A stretch of DNA of 64,000 bases from Phylloscopus collybita (lineage: Eukaryota > Chordata > Aves > Passeriformes > Phylloscopidae): the NCBI GenBank assembly GCA_027886175.1, contig JAJNNQ010000008.1, positions 1,980,501 to 2,044,500 on the forward strand, given 5' to 3'. Within the stretch, counting starts at the first letter, position 1. Each line of letters starts with the position of its first letter. Under the pieces are notes generated by a model. It worked only from the letters and a program-made list of their open reading frames with translations, was not told the DNA's origin and ran no database searches. Shown in pieces: positions 46,430 to 58,870 of this stretch. Both the position numbers and the translations under genes were made by a program.

Positions 46430-46830
46430 CTGAATCACCGGGGCCGGCGCCAAGCCCTCCGGTGGCGGTGGGAAGGGCTCCCCGAGAGCTGCGGAGCCCG
46501 GGATGGAGCCGGGCGGTGCAGGATGCTGCGGAGCCCGGGATGGAGCCGGGCAGTGCAGGATGCTGCGGGGCCCGGGATGGAGCCGGGCGGTGCAGGATGC
46601 TGCGGGGCCCGGGATGGAGCCGGGCAGTGCAGGATGCTGCGGAGCCCGGGATGGAGCCGGGCAGTGCAGGATGCTGCGGGGCCCGGGATGGAGCCGGGCA
46701 GTGCAGGATGCTGCGGAGCCCGGGATGGAGCCGGGCGGTGCAGGATGCTGCTCCGAGGGCTGCAGCGCTCACAGGCGGCTGGCAAACCCCGGCTGGTGAC
46801 ACGAGATGCACCCCGGCTGCCTGCTCTGAT
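46430..46830. other. CpG-rich zone around the 37-bp minisatellite
   Basis: GC-rich sequence extends on both sides of the tandem array (for example GGGGCCGGCGCCAAGCCC at 46440 and CCTCGGCAGCGCTGCC near 46831). The array itself holds about four CpGs per unit. The zone could be an unmethylated regulatory patch for the candidate element that follows. Confidence 0.5.
46491..46749 (+). repeat. 37-bp GC-rich minisatellite, seven copies
   Basis: Seven contiguous 37-base units start at 46491, 46528, 46565, 46602, 46639, 46676 and 46713. They are nearly identical and differ mainly at two sites: GCGGAG or GCGGGG near the start, and GGGCGGTG or GGGCAGTG in the middle. The order of the pairs is A/G, A/A, G/G, G/A, A/A, G/A, A/G. 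Each unit includes the inverted repeat GCCCGG-GATGGAG-CCGGGC, able to form a 6-bp stem. Since 37 leaves remainder 1 on division by 3, each frame repeats every 37 codons, and long open frames appear on both strands (up to 176 codons). They are artefacts of the array. Confidence 0.97.
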
Positions 46831-46834
46831 CCTC

Positions 46835-47170
46835 GGCAGCGCTGCCAGCCCTTTATCAGATTTTAATACAAAGCCAGGGCAATTAATTTCCACGCCCCTT
46901 ATCATATCTCGCTGATCTAACAAGCCCTTTCAAAGTTCGGTCTCTTGTTTCCAGCTCCTGCATGCGGTTCTAAGTTCAGAAATCTGTAATTCAGACTTCA
47001 AGAGTGGACACATTTCCCATGCAGGTCTTTTCATAATTGGTTTTTGGGCTGGTCTGTTCTGCGATGTGTAATTGTTAGCAGTTGTAAAAAAGATAACTCG
47101 CATTTTTTAAAAGCCTAACGCTTGCTATGTGCAGATAAAAACTGTGACAAATTATGTTCCAAAAAAAATC
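46835..47170. promoter_or_regulatory. Candidate regulatory element with GATA-like sites
   Basis: Directly after the GC-rich array, unique complex sequence carries three GATA-type words: TTATCAG (46853-46859), CTTATCA (46898-46904) and AGATAACT (47091-47098). It also has homeodomain-like CAATTAATTTCC near 46880 and GTAATTGTTAGC near 47069. There are no simple repeats. It resembles vertebrate developmental enhancers in texture, but function and conservation are untested. Confidence 0.32.
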
Positions 47171-50100
47171 ATAAAAGTGGAGAGGCATGTTAATAACCAA
47201 AGGTGAAGTTTCATCTGAAGGTCAGCAGGAGCTATTAAAGTGGTCAGTAATTCCAGGGTTTGCCAGCAGCGATTTGACCATATCACTTATCTACTCTGGT
47301 CCATGCTTAAGCATCTCCCTCAGTGAAAAAATAATCCACTGAGAGTAATACTGGAGGTCAGAGGTAACTATGGAGAAAAAGCAATATTGTCAAAATAAAC
47401 CAGGCTTTCAAGCACAGACATTCAGATTCCCAGTCCATTAAAATATTGTGACTTTGACAATTTTACCACACTGTTTGGACACATTCTTTAAAATATTGCT
47501 TTTCATTATGTTCAGATTAAAGGAGAAAAAAAAAAAAAGAGAGAAAGAACAGATCAAGCAGATCATGTTAAAAAGGCTGTAAGGTAAGGAATGGCATTTC
47601 ACATTGTCCTGTGAGCACTGGCTAATAAAAAGCAATTTCTAGTTTCAGAATTTTAGAGATGCCAAAACGGGGCCAAATAATAAATGTGGCTATAATGCAA
47701 ATTTCATGAAGCGGGAGCTGGAATTGCAAATCACTTCTGCTGTCAGCAGGCTGAGGGAATCCCTCCTGCCTGGCCAGTATATCTGCTGACTGGCACTGAA
47801 ATGAGAGGAAGAGCCTAGTTTTGCTTTTTCAGAACTGGCACCCACCTGTAGGTGATGGGTAAAGTCCTGATCTTCCTGATGTCTGTGCAAGGGCTTTGAA
47901 AGCAGCAGCAAAACCTGAGCCTGTGTGCAGCCCAGGCACTGCTAAACTCGGTTCAGCCAAGCTGTGTTTTGCTCCTGGCTGCATCTCAGGTACCTTGGGT
48001 TAGACTAGGGTTGTTTGAATTCCTGGGACCAGGGACTCAGGGAATACAACAGGAGATGTTTTTTCTTTCTCTAGCTGTCTTGGCTGCAGGCAGTGGGGTC
48101 CAGGTGAGGTTGCACCCAGACTAACAAAGTTTGTAGCTTCTGACCTTTCCTGGTTTATCAAGCTCCTAAAGTTATCCACTTTATCCAAAGGCAGCCTCTC
48201 CTTCCTGAATTTCATTATAAGTTATTATTGTGAGTAAGCTTGTCCTGTCAACATTTCTGACATGGAATAGTCAGTGTGCAAGACATTTTCTGTGTGTTTG
48301 TGTGATATGTTGAATGTGTTTGCCTGTGTTGTGCATATGTCACGGAGTAGATGCCAGTATATTTTGGTGTAGTCTGTTAAGTATATTTTAGTACATTTTT
48401 TTTTGGTTCAAAAGAAACTTTCTGTGGTTAAATGATGCTTTGATATGTTTTTTAAAGGGCAAGTGTTCACAAGAACTCATAATGCATATTTCATGTAAAA
48501 TCCTGGAACAGCTCTGATAAATATGGATTATAGCTGGATAATTTACATGTTCAAAACATGTTCTCTCATTTACATGTGAGACTGCAAAGGTTCACTGCTG
48601 CAGGCACTTTTTTAACATATTCAGTGTACTTTAAAAAAAAAACGAAAAACCACCAAATCCCAACACAAAAGTTTACAAAGTTTAATTTATAGCTCAACAA
48701 GGGAACACGTAGTGAGGCATGTAATGAAAATGTCCCGTTTACTTCTGTCATTTTGAATGCTCTCATTTTCTAACACTTGAGGCAGTTCAATAACATTATT
48801 GATTCACACCTGTTCTGTAACGTTGCCTTTGCAATGAGATCCAGCAGAAGAGAAACCACACATCTGCATACACCTGAGACCTGCAGCACTTTAGAATTGA
48901 ACCTGTTTAGTGTTTAGACAGATGCTCTCCAGCTGCTGTCTTTTAGACATTCAGGTACCTGCCATAACTAATTCTGTGTTCATATACAGTATGTGTATGT
49001 TGTAGGCTGTGTCCCAGACAGAACATTTAGCAAATATTTTGTATTGAGTGCATTTATCTCTGTGCTATCCACTAGAGAACCCCAAGCTTTTCTATTTTCT
49101 GACAGGAAGGTGTAAAACTGAAGCTCCTGTACTGCAAAACACGTGAGGGGCCCCAAACTGAACCTCAGGACCAACACAAAAAATTTTGGGGTGGTGTTCT
49201 TCAGCTAATGTCTAAGCTATCCAACCTGCATCATGAATCTGGAAAAGGGAACCAGCAGTCTTGTCAGAACAGGCTTTCTCATCTGCTTCTGGCTACTTGC
49301 TCTTAGTGATTCCTGGGAAAATCAAGAGCAGCTCCTTAATGCTGTTTTCTCTCTTACACTGTAATCCAGCCAAAAATCAAAGTACAAGAGGCCCCACAGC
49401 CTCTTCAGAAGGGTTGGGATCTGCTCGGGACCTCAGTGGGGAAGACCCTGGGGAAATGTTTCCTCCTGAGTGGATTCAACAGCACCTAAATTTAATGCCA
49501 AAGCAATGTATTTCTAAAAACATCCATAGGAGCAGTGAGTTCAGGCTGCGAAATATCTACTCACTTAATTCTTTTTTGCTATTCTGATTTTTTTTTTCTG
49601 TCCCTTTGCAGGAGGGTTACTGAGGCACAGTGAGATCCAGTGGTGGCAGTAATGGCAGTTTTACAGCTTGCCTTAGCTAACCATTATCAGGCCACTCCGT
49701 GCACAGAGTGGAAGGCACAATATTGCTTTAACACCCCTCTGATTTCCTTCCTCCCAGGGGGCAAATGCTCTGCAGAGAAACCTCCACACTGCTGACCACA
49801 ATTGCTGTAATTTGTTAGTCTAATGGGAAAACGCACACGGCCTTCCGAAACTGGAAGTATAAAATAATATTGTGTGATACTTTACATAAATGGGGCTTGT
49901 GCTTGGAAGTGCCTCTGGTTGAGCTCTTCCCTGGGAGAGCCTTGATTACCTGGATTAGCTCTCCCTGGTAAGAAAAGCACTTATTAATAAATTATACATC
50001 TGCAGTTAGTTGTTGCCTCACAAAAAAAGGTTAAAGCAGCTGTAGGAGGTGGTGTTCTGCATGTGAACCAAATCTGCAGGCTGAAGACTCATTTAGTAAT

Positions 50101-50907
50101 TAAACTTGAGTTACCTAGAAACAAACACTGAGTGTCTGCAATTCTTGGATTCAAACTGTCCAAATAAAGGGAAGGTTTGAGGTTTACAGCACTGATCCTC
50201 TAGAGAAACTCTCTGATGGCAAGTGACACTGTGACTGCAGGGAGTGTGATGGGTGGCAGAGGCAGGAGGGGCTGAGCAGCACCTGGCCCACTGCAAAGCC
50301 AGAGCTGGGTGTTTGTGGGCATCCAAGCCAAACCTGTGTTTCTAAAAGGAATATTTAAGTTCTCAAGGGCAGAGACTGATCCTCTGCAGGGCTTCTCTGA
50401 GCTGTCAGGGGGGGACTAAGTCCTACACAGGCTTTTATGACTGTGTACCCCCGAGTCATGTACAAATAGACCTGTAGACACCTTGTCTGTGTGCTGTGCA
50501 TGTGACCTCTGCAATTAATTTCTTCTTTTTTTTGTCAGCTAATTTCAACTTTTCCCTCTGGTTTGCACTTCCAGCACTTCCCTGCCCAGAGCAGCACCTG
50601 GGTACCCCATCCTGGGGGCAGCACCTGTGGCTACCTCCAAAGCCATGCTGAAACTTGGATCCTCCTGACCCTTTGGGTTAGTTAGGGAGCTCAATTAGTT
50701 GCAGAGATGGATCCCTCAAGAAATCTGGATTGCTGACTCAGTATCTGGTGGGCTTTTCTCTAGGCCTGTTTGATTTGTTGTGAGGAAGCATTAAGGTGGC
50801 AGAACTGCTGTAACTGTGAACAGCAAAATTACCAAAGCTGGCTGCAAAACAGCTCACTGTGGACTCTTAGTTTTCCTCTTGCACAATTTCTTGGCATCTT
50901 CTTCATA
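47171..50907. other. Noncoding stretch, nothing recognised
   Basis: AT-rich unique DNA with short A runs (47525-47540, 48632-48642) and a TG-rich patch at about 48288-48345. Open frames up to 108 codons (49261-49587) show no domain. No RNA gene recognised. Confidence 0.55.
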
Positions 50908-51030
50908 TGTTTTGTTGGGTTTTTTTGGTTTTGTTGGTTTTTTTGGCTTTTTTTGGCTTTTTTTTTTGGTGGATTTTTTTGTTTGGTTGGTTGTTTGTTT
51001 GGTGGGTTTTGCTTGTTTGGTTGGTTTTTT
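50908..51030 (+). repeat. G/T-only low-complexity tract
   Basis: About 123 bases made almost wholly of T and G, with T runs separated by GG and GTTT-like units. Strand asymmetry is extreme. It reads as Phe/Trp/Gly-rich hydrophobic peptide in spurious plus frames (50770-51204 and 50816-51076) and as Lys/Asn/Gln-rich peptide on the minus strand. Confidence 0.9.
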
Positions 51031-52941
51031 CCCTATGAAAACAACACCATATTTTCTGGGGCTCTTGCTTGGCTGAGGTGTGTGCTGGGGGTACCAGGTT
51101 GCTCAGGAGCAGCATGTTGCTGCAGGTTCAAAAGCACTGCTGTGGAGAGCTTTTCCAACACCCCAGACTGGTGGGGAGGAGCAAGAAGAGCCAGCTGCAC
51201 TTAAATTAATAAAACAAATCTTTCCTATAGCTGATCAATATTAATAATGAAGCTGAGTGGCTGAACATGATGTTTGTTTTATTCGGAGGGGAAAATGAGG
51301 AAAATAAAAACAGAGACAAAATACCTCTGCTGCTAATCAGACCTAAAGTTTAATAGCTGCAGAATGATCACAGGGCTTCTGTAACTGCCTGCAGTTGTTT
51401 GAACAAGAGTCTTGAGTTTGCATGTTGTGAGTTATTGGAAAATCTCTCTGCCATTAAGTGCTTTGATGAAAGATGTACTTAAAGTCTAAAATGACCAGAG
51501 GAAGCAGAGGAACGAGCGAGTGCTGCTGCTGAAGATGCCTGAAAGATAGATTATATGTTGTCATATGATATTTGATGCCTTAACTGGAAAATGTCTGAGC
51601 CAAAAATGAGTTAGACTAGTGAGATGCAAGCTCTTTGCAACTTCCTAAGCTTAGTTCAGGCTCAGGTGTTTCCAAGTTCAAACACAGCTTATCCACTTTG
51701 TGCTGGAATAACACGCTGAATTGGAGAGATATTTCTTCTAAGGCAGGAGGTTCTTCTGCTTTGGTTGGAGGCTTTTCACAGGCTGGGTAAGAAAAGCATC
51801 AGATAATCAATCTTTTTGTGGTTCCTGCTAGAAACTTATTCAGTTCCAGCTTTCTGTGGAGAAATGGTGAGAAGAGTAAACAAAGAAAAAAATCCCACTT
51901 GCAACTCAAGGGCCATAAATCTGAACATAAATTGAGAGGTGAAATAGTTGCTTTCAAGTCTGAAAGTATAAAAGAGGAAGAAAAAAAAATCAGATGATCC
52001 ATTTCTTAAAAACCCTTGTTACTAGGACATCTTGTTTCCAGTTTTTCTATCTCAAGAGTTCTTGAGACGGTTCTTTTCTCTCAAACAATATTTACTCAGA
52101 GTAACCTCCACATCACAAACACACTTATCTCTTCTTTATATCAGCCTTAGGGATTAGGAATATGGATCCATTTTCCAGACTGACCGTCTGCCTTACTGAC
52201 CTGAGCTTGTTCTCTCACAAAGCAGCACATGATGCCATTCTTGTCAAAACCACAATTAGTCAAAACCCTTTACAGGAAACCTGAGCCCAATAAGGATGGA
52301 TAAAATAGGAAATCACGTGGCTCATCCATAACCTGCTCGTAGCACAGAGGTACACAGATCTCTCCTGCATCCCCTTGCCAGCTGCAGGCACGTCAATGAA
52401 GAGAGCAATGAACAGATTGATGTTTTCAGGGTATTTTTCATCTGCCAAACTGTTTCAACCATTGAAAATGCATTTTCACTGCACACTTGGAGAAACTATG
52501 AATATTTTTGCTCATAGAGTGTCTTGGAGTCTCTTGGGTGGGTCATCAAGTGCCTGGATTGGCACTCGAGTGTGGGGTCCCTACCTCACTCTCCCCTCCC
52601 AAGCAGGCTGGGACATTGCTGTCCTTGCTCTCTCTCTCCTGTGCAATCCTCTTGAAATTTTGACTTTCCCAACAAGCCAGTCCTGGGAATTAGCTGCAGA
52701 TTGCCTGTGGAATATAATGGTTTTAGAATCCTTCCCATTTTCCAGTGTGTCCTATACCCAGGGAAACCACAGGGGTTTCACTGCTGATAGTTTCAGTGTC
52801 CCAGCCCATCCAACACAAAGTCACAGGGCAGCTCTCACTTATTAAACTTGGAAACAGAGCCACAGCCCAAAGCAAATGATTCCTTTTAGCACACACAGTG
52901 CTGGAATTGGTTAAAGTGTCACCAGGGAATACTAGAACTGA
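51031..52941. other. Noncoding stretch, nothing recognised
   Basis: No supported gene. The 156-codon plus frame at 52375-52845 has no recognisable domain and no flanking splice or promoter signal that I would trust. Confidence 0.5.
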
Positions 52942-52979
52942 TTTATTATTATTATTATTGTTATTATTATTATTATTAT
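52942..52979 (+). repeat. (TTA)n microsatellite
   Basis: About 12 TTA units with a single G interruption near the middle. The minus strand reads as poly-Asn. Confidence 0.95.
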
Positions 52980-55900
52980 ATAAACATAATAAAATAACAG
53001 CTACAGTGCAATTGCTGAGATGAAGTATTTTCACACAAAAATAATAATTATTTTAAAAAGTAGAATGAGAACCAATCCTGCTCTGGAGAGGAACACAAGG
53101 GAAATGACACAAACATTGCAGCTTGAGGCAGACTCTTCACTTGTGCTCTTTCTTGAGTTATCCATCACCATGCCCCTAAAAATTAGGAAGGGTCAGTACA
53201 TCAGTGCCTCCACTGGGACAGCATCACTCCTGGCAAGGTGTTTACCACCAGAGCATCTCAGCTCTGCCCTGGGCAGGTTCCTCAGCCTTTCTCAGCCTGG
53301 ACAGCAGTAAGCTGTTGTGACTGCAAATTCAGGAAGGAGTGGAATGGATGCTGTGTGTCTTATAACTGTTGTCTAATCCAGCATGAGTTCCTGCTGAAGG
53401 TGTTCTTACAGCTGGATAGTCATAATCCCAAACCTTTCCTTAGTCAGGGGCAGTGTGAGAGTTCCCTGCTACCTTGCCATATGCTTTCAAAATCAGGACT
53501 ACCTCATACCTCTGAGCTCTGTGCTTTTCTCCTGAATTTGTTTTATCACTGTCTTCGAGTTGAAAGCAGATGGGTGCTGGGAAGCCTGAACAGGTTATTT
53601 GTTCTTGCATGTACTCAGACTTGGAGTGGCTTCACCTAATGGGAGAAAGAAGCAGTGCATCAACAATGCAGGACTAGTTTTCTCTGCTTTAAAACATTCT
53701 TGTCTAAACTTGGCTCATTTGGATGAGGCATTTTTGGCTGAGAGGTTTCTGGTGAGCAGTGCCAGGGGAAGGTTACTGCTGTTCCTCTGGCACTGCCATT
53801 TGGATGCGGACAATCCTCTGCAAAACCAAGGTGAAGTGGCAGATCCATTTGCTTTACCATGTCTCTGCAATGCAGAAAATTAAGGCATAATAGGATGTTT
53901 CCCTTTGAACAGTGCTTAAATCTGTTTCTCTGTCCTAGTCACAAGGGCTGGCTGGAAGTGCAAGGTACCTCAGGACTCCAGCTCCAACTCAGATATTTTT
54001 TCAGAGTATTTTTCAGTTAGATTATCAATCTGTAGTCATGCCAGCAGCTTTTCCAACTCAGTTTGCAGAACTGTTTCAAAACTGATTGAAATTTCTTTGA
54101 CTGTCTCCTCAGGGTGTGTGCAGTTTGAGAGTCTGGCTCTCTCTTAAATGGAAGAGTAAAACTGCTCAATCGAAACAAAATCAGGATGCTGCGTTTTTTT
54201 ATATTTAATCAGAACTTAATTAATACATGTGAGTGGACTTGGGATCAAGCCTGTTGTTAGATTTGCTCAAGTCCACCCAAAAATGTGCCAATATTCCCAG
54301 CCCTGTTGTCATTGACTAACCTTTGAATGGAACCCACGGGCAAAGGACCAAACCCGCTACCGCATTTTACTCCTCCTCACTGTAATATGTTGCATCTCCT
54401 CTCCCCCAAATAGATACTTTGAGGCTTTACTGATTCAAGTTAAAAATTAATGAAAGCAGCCTTAGCACTCACAAGTAACCACACAAAAACAGCATGGTGA
54501 GGGTGAGCAGGGGAAGAAGGGTAATTTCGAGAAAGAGACTGACTTCTGAGCTAACTTCAGTGTGGCTTGTCTTTACAAGGGATAAAGTCATTTCATGACA
54601 ATTATGACCAAAAAAAAAGGGGTAACAGATCTCTTTGCCCCTGCTGTGACTCCACTGTGCTGTTGTTTGGAGTCTGCAAATGTGTAGGACTGCATCTACA
54701 TCCTCCTTAGACTTACATAATTAGCACGTTTGATGTCATCAAATTTATTGCCAGCACTCCCAGTAAAGCCCCTTCACTCCCACTCGTGTCTTGCTGCCAG
54801 CTGCAATGCTCAGTCTCACTGTCTGCCATCAGATCTTCATGATGCTGCTCAGTGCAGCAGGTCACCAGTGTCTGGGTGGTTTCTCCTACCCTCCTTCCCC
54901 CTGTGATGTAATCGTTCATAAGACTGACAGCCTGTGCAATAAAACTGTTTCAGATATCTATTAATATTTTAACATGCTTTTAAGAAAATTCGGCCTTTTG
55001 TAGTTCTGGTCTCAGAACAGACACGTGTAATGGTTGGTGATACACATTGCACTCCAGAGCAGTCCTTCTGTGGGTATGTTCCCTTTGTTTGGACTCATGT
55101 TTTAGCATCTATTATTACCAAAAAAGTCTTTGTCAGTTACTTGTTTAGATGTTATGTTGGATTAATGTGATGCCCAGAATAAAACTACTCATTTTTTCCC
55201 CCCTAAAAAGAAAGATTGTGATTAAGACCACAGTTTGCTTGTTTAGCTCCAAGCCCAGGCTTTGCTTTTGTCCTCTAGTACCTGGTCTAGTCCCAAAGCA
55301 GCTGGACTGTGAGTGTGTGACTGCAGCCCTCAAGGATATTCTAACTCCAGATCCCAAGCCAGTGGCAAAAGCTGGAAGGTTTCTATTAATAAGAGGGCTG
55401 CTTGCTTTATTTTGTGAAATCCACACCTGCACAGTCTCTGTTGTTCATGTTCATGAGCCTGCCCCACACAGGGTTCCCATTTGGGAGCCACCCACCCCAC
55501 ACCTCTCAGATGTTGTATGGCCAAAGTTATCTTCCACGGCTGAGGAGTTGTAGCCACACAAAGGAGAGCACGCAGCACGTTAATCAGAATCCATAAATTA
55601 ATCTGTATATAACACCTTGTGAACACTTAGGTTTTATAGGTATTGTGAGCTGAAAGCTTTACCAGTCATTCATCCTTTATTGTGTTCATTATGGGAATAT
55701 GACATCTCGATACCAAATATCTGCACGTATAATAAAGCACCTCAGTGAATTAACTGGGTGATTGGTACAGTATTTCTCCTTTCCACTAATCAGAAATGTA
55801 GGATCTATTACTCCTGGTGAATCCTTAGACATTCCCATACAGATAAATTAACTAACTGGCTGTTAATAATGTTCAAGGGATTTAAAATAATATCTTTCCA

Positions 55901-56912
55901 GTCTTTTATAAGGTTGATTTAAATCTCTAAGCTTGGATTGGACATGCAAAAAGGATGAAGGTATGGCTGCACTTAGTTCCCTAGGAGAAAAAAGGAAGTA
56001 CTTTTTCTGTTACATGTATTAAAATATTGGCCAAATATTTTCAGTATTTACTACTGGGGAGAGAAAATGAGTGTCCTGACCACTAGAAATGCCACAAATG
56101 CTGGTGACATGGACAGATGTTGAGGTCTGCTTGTTCAATCACATCTGGTAGATAGCATAGTGCAGGTACTGTTGGCTGTAGATGACAAAGAGCACTCATC
56201 CAGCTGCTGTGGGGAGCTCTCTGACACTTTTGGGTTATTTGGTGGTGGGTTTGGGGGGTGTTTTTTTATTATTTAATTAAAAACATCTCACAGTATTGCA
56301 ATCTGTCTTGTTTTTGTTTGTTTTTTGAGGGAGGGAGATATGGGGTCTGGTTCATACTCTGACCATTTGGGTTCAGCAATACTTCAGACATGCTGAATTA
56401 ATGGGAGAGGCAGAATCAGCTGCTGCAATTAACTTTTCACTATTTAAAAAGAAGCATAAATATGGTTTGGATGGTGCAACATACACTGTGAGTAGAAAAA
56501 CCATTGTATCAAAGGGGAAAAAAATTATCAGGGAGAGGTGCTTTTGAGCCTGTCATAGCTGCTGTGGCTTTTATCCCACATCAGACTGACAGATGAGATA
56601 AACACCCCACATTTTAGTCAGATCCTATTGTTTTGTCAGAGTTACTTAAATGTATTTACAATCTCTGAAGCGCTTTTTTTATAGTAATGGTAGTGAAGCC
56701 CTTCCAGAAGGAATAAAGATGATATAACATTCTCGAGTACCTCTGTCTTCCTAATGGAATGACTTACATTGCAGGGGATATTGTTCTGCTGAGCTCCACT
56801 AAAATACATATTTACTAGTCAATCCAGCAGTCATCTTGGCAGTCAATGCCATGATATCACAGCACTGTCTTTCACTAGAACAACAAAGCAAGCAGAAATT
56901 CCTTCTCTGGGA

Positions 56913-56913
<1 letters not shown>
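52980..56913. other. Noncoding stretch, nothing recognised
   Basis: No supported gene. Open frames of 133-134 codons at 53238-53639 and 55149-55553 lack domains. The section 55570-55930 is AT-rich and complex and may be regulatory, without a motif cluster strong enough to call. Confidence 0.55.

Positions 56914-56961
<48 letters not shown>
56914..56961 (+). repeat. Poly(T) run, 48 bases
   Basis: Uninterrupted T48, the longest homopolymer in the window. If it were a minus-strand retrocopy tail the body would begin at 56962, but I recognise none. Its length is likely uncertain in any assembly. Confidence 0.93.
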
Positions 56962-56962
<1 letters not shown>

Positions 56963-58795
56963 TCTCCATTGATACTTCTATATTTAAAAGAAGCCACATC
57001 ATTAAATGAGAATGAGCCACCTCTGCTACACAGTGCAGTGGTCATGTTTCCCTTGGGGATTTCATAGAGCATGGAGAATCAGGGCATGCCAGGTCAGGGC
57101 TGTTGTAAACACTGCACACAGCTGGTGGTGCCCAGGTACCTCAGCCAGGGCTGCTCCCTGCAGGACAGGAATAGGAGAGAAGCAGGACAAAAAGATGATC
57201 AACTCTTTTAAATGGACACATCCCTTGGTAGGCAGGTACTCCATGCAACACTTCTTTTTTTTTTTATTTATTGTTAACACCATCACAGGATATTGTTGAT
57301 CTCTGAGGAATAATGGTGGGTGATTGGGAGTCACATACCTGGATTCCAGTTTATGCTGGAATTTCTTCTTTGAGGAACTCTTATTCCCTTTCCCCATTGC
57401 AGCCAAAAGCTCAAGAGAAAGTCCTGCCATTCAGATTCTCAAGCAAAAAAAAAGAAAGATAAAACAACTGTGAGTTTTATGAGGGAGCTTTTGGGGTTTG
57501 AGCTGAGAGATCTTCAACTGCCTGACACTCCTGTAAATGTGCCCCTCACCCTTGCACAAGGAAATAGTCCAAATGTGGGAGAGTTTCTGCCTGCTCATAT
57601 CCCTTGGGGAGAAATCCAGTTCCAAAATGTCTTCCTCCCTTATCAGCATTGCACTGAAAAACAACAAAACACGAGATAAACCCTCAAACACACAAAGGCA
57701 GCTATGGAAATCTTTGAAACCCTGTTTCCAGAGCATTTGATCAGCTGTTGAACCAGGAGATCATCACACCACAGATTAAGCAGAGGGCCATTGTGACCTT
57801 CATTTTCACCACCATGAAGTTGTTTAGCCCCAGTGCCCCTGTCAGGATGGCACGCTGGGAAAATGGAGTGCTTGGTGGAGCTCTAATTCAGGCTCTACTG
57901 TGGGCTTGGCTGGCCTGGCAGGAGTGTGCAGGGCTGGGACAAACTGCTCCACCTCCCTCCAGGCTGTTTGCCTCTCTGCCTGCCTCTGTCTTGGGATAAA
58001 GGTGGGGAAGGTGCAGAGGGCTGAGGTCTCTGGCAGCAGGAAGGAGTGGGGAGGGTCATGGGCAGGAGTGCTCCCTCGTGGCACAGCCCTGCTGTGCTCC
58101 CAGCACCCTACCCCCATTAATCTGTGGTTTATTGTGACTGTGTCCCTGTCAAGGAACACACATGAAAAACCATTAATAAGGAGAAGGCTTGGCAGGAGGG
58201 GGAGCAGATGGAGAGGAGTGCAGGCAGCTCTGTGCAGGGAGCACTCTGGCTTGGGAGAGAGACAGGACGATCCACAGGGGCACAGCATTAAAACAGAACA
58301 CCTGAATTTTGGCTTCAGCAGCTCTTCACTGCCTGTTTACCAGGGCAAAAAGATGTCCCAGCATATTTGTGAGGTCTAAACAGTACTGGAGACACCACAG
58401 TTTGGGTATCTGACTGCACATGAGGCACACCAGGATTTCATCCACCTCCTTTGGTGTCCTTTTCCATGACAGCACGGTGATGTTTGTCCAGAACTGGAAG
58501 GGTTGTCTATTTTTGGAATAAGGAGATGTAGTTCAAGAATTTATATGGGGCCAAATGATTGCAATTACATAATTTGAGCTTTATAAACTGCTTAAAAGAA
58601 CAAACATCTTTATTCAATGGAAAAGGGAATGTTTTCCAGTAACTGAAACACTCTTATTTTGTACCTGTGTAACCTGTGATTTGTTTTGGCAGCTACCTTA
58701 AGGTGCTGCCAGCTGTGAAAAAAGCTATTGTATGTCCCCAGCATTCAGTGTGGGTGAAATGATCTCTGTAGATGGAGCATGTGAATATCAGTTTG
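56962..58795. other. Noncoding stretch, nothing recognised
   Basis: The GC-richer section 57850-58290 has frames of 159 (plus, 57900-58379) and 148 (minus, 57842-58288) codons, both without domains and overlapping each other. Confidence 0.5.
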
Positions 58796-58870
58796 CTACA
58801 TTTATAAAGAGCTTTAGGGTACTTCAGCATGAAAGGTCCCATAGTAGCGAGAGATATTGTTACTATAAAA
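58796..58870 (+). mobile_element. Ancient interspersed repeat tail, copy 2
   Basis: Blocks TTTATAAAGAGCTTTAGGG, TACTTCAGCATGAAAGG, TCCCATAGTAG and GATATTGTTACTATAA follow a repeat tail I recall from other vertebrates (consensus-like: TATAAAGCGCTTTGGGAT..TTCA..ATGAAAGGCGCTATATAAAT..TATTATTAT). Its reverse complement aligns with 18366-18420. The family name is uncertain. Confidence 0.5.

Noticed and set aside
46344..46923. Open frames of up to 176 codons on both strands with repeating peptides
   Set aside because: Produced by the 37-bp tandem array, whose period is not a multiple of three, so every frame repeats and stays open.
50770..51204. Very hydrophobic Phe/Trp-rich frame as a membrane protein
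   Set aside because: Arises from a G/T-only low-complexity tract; no real domain or start context.
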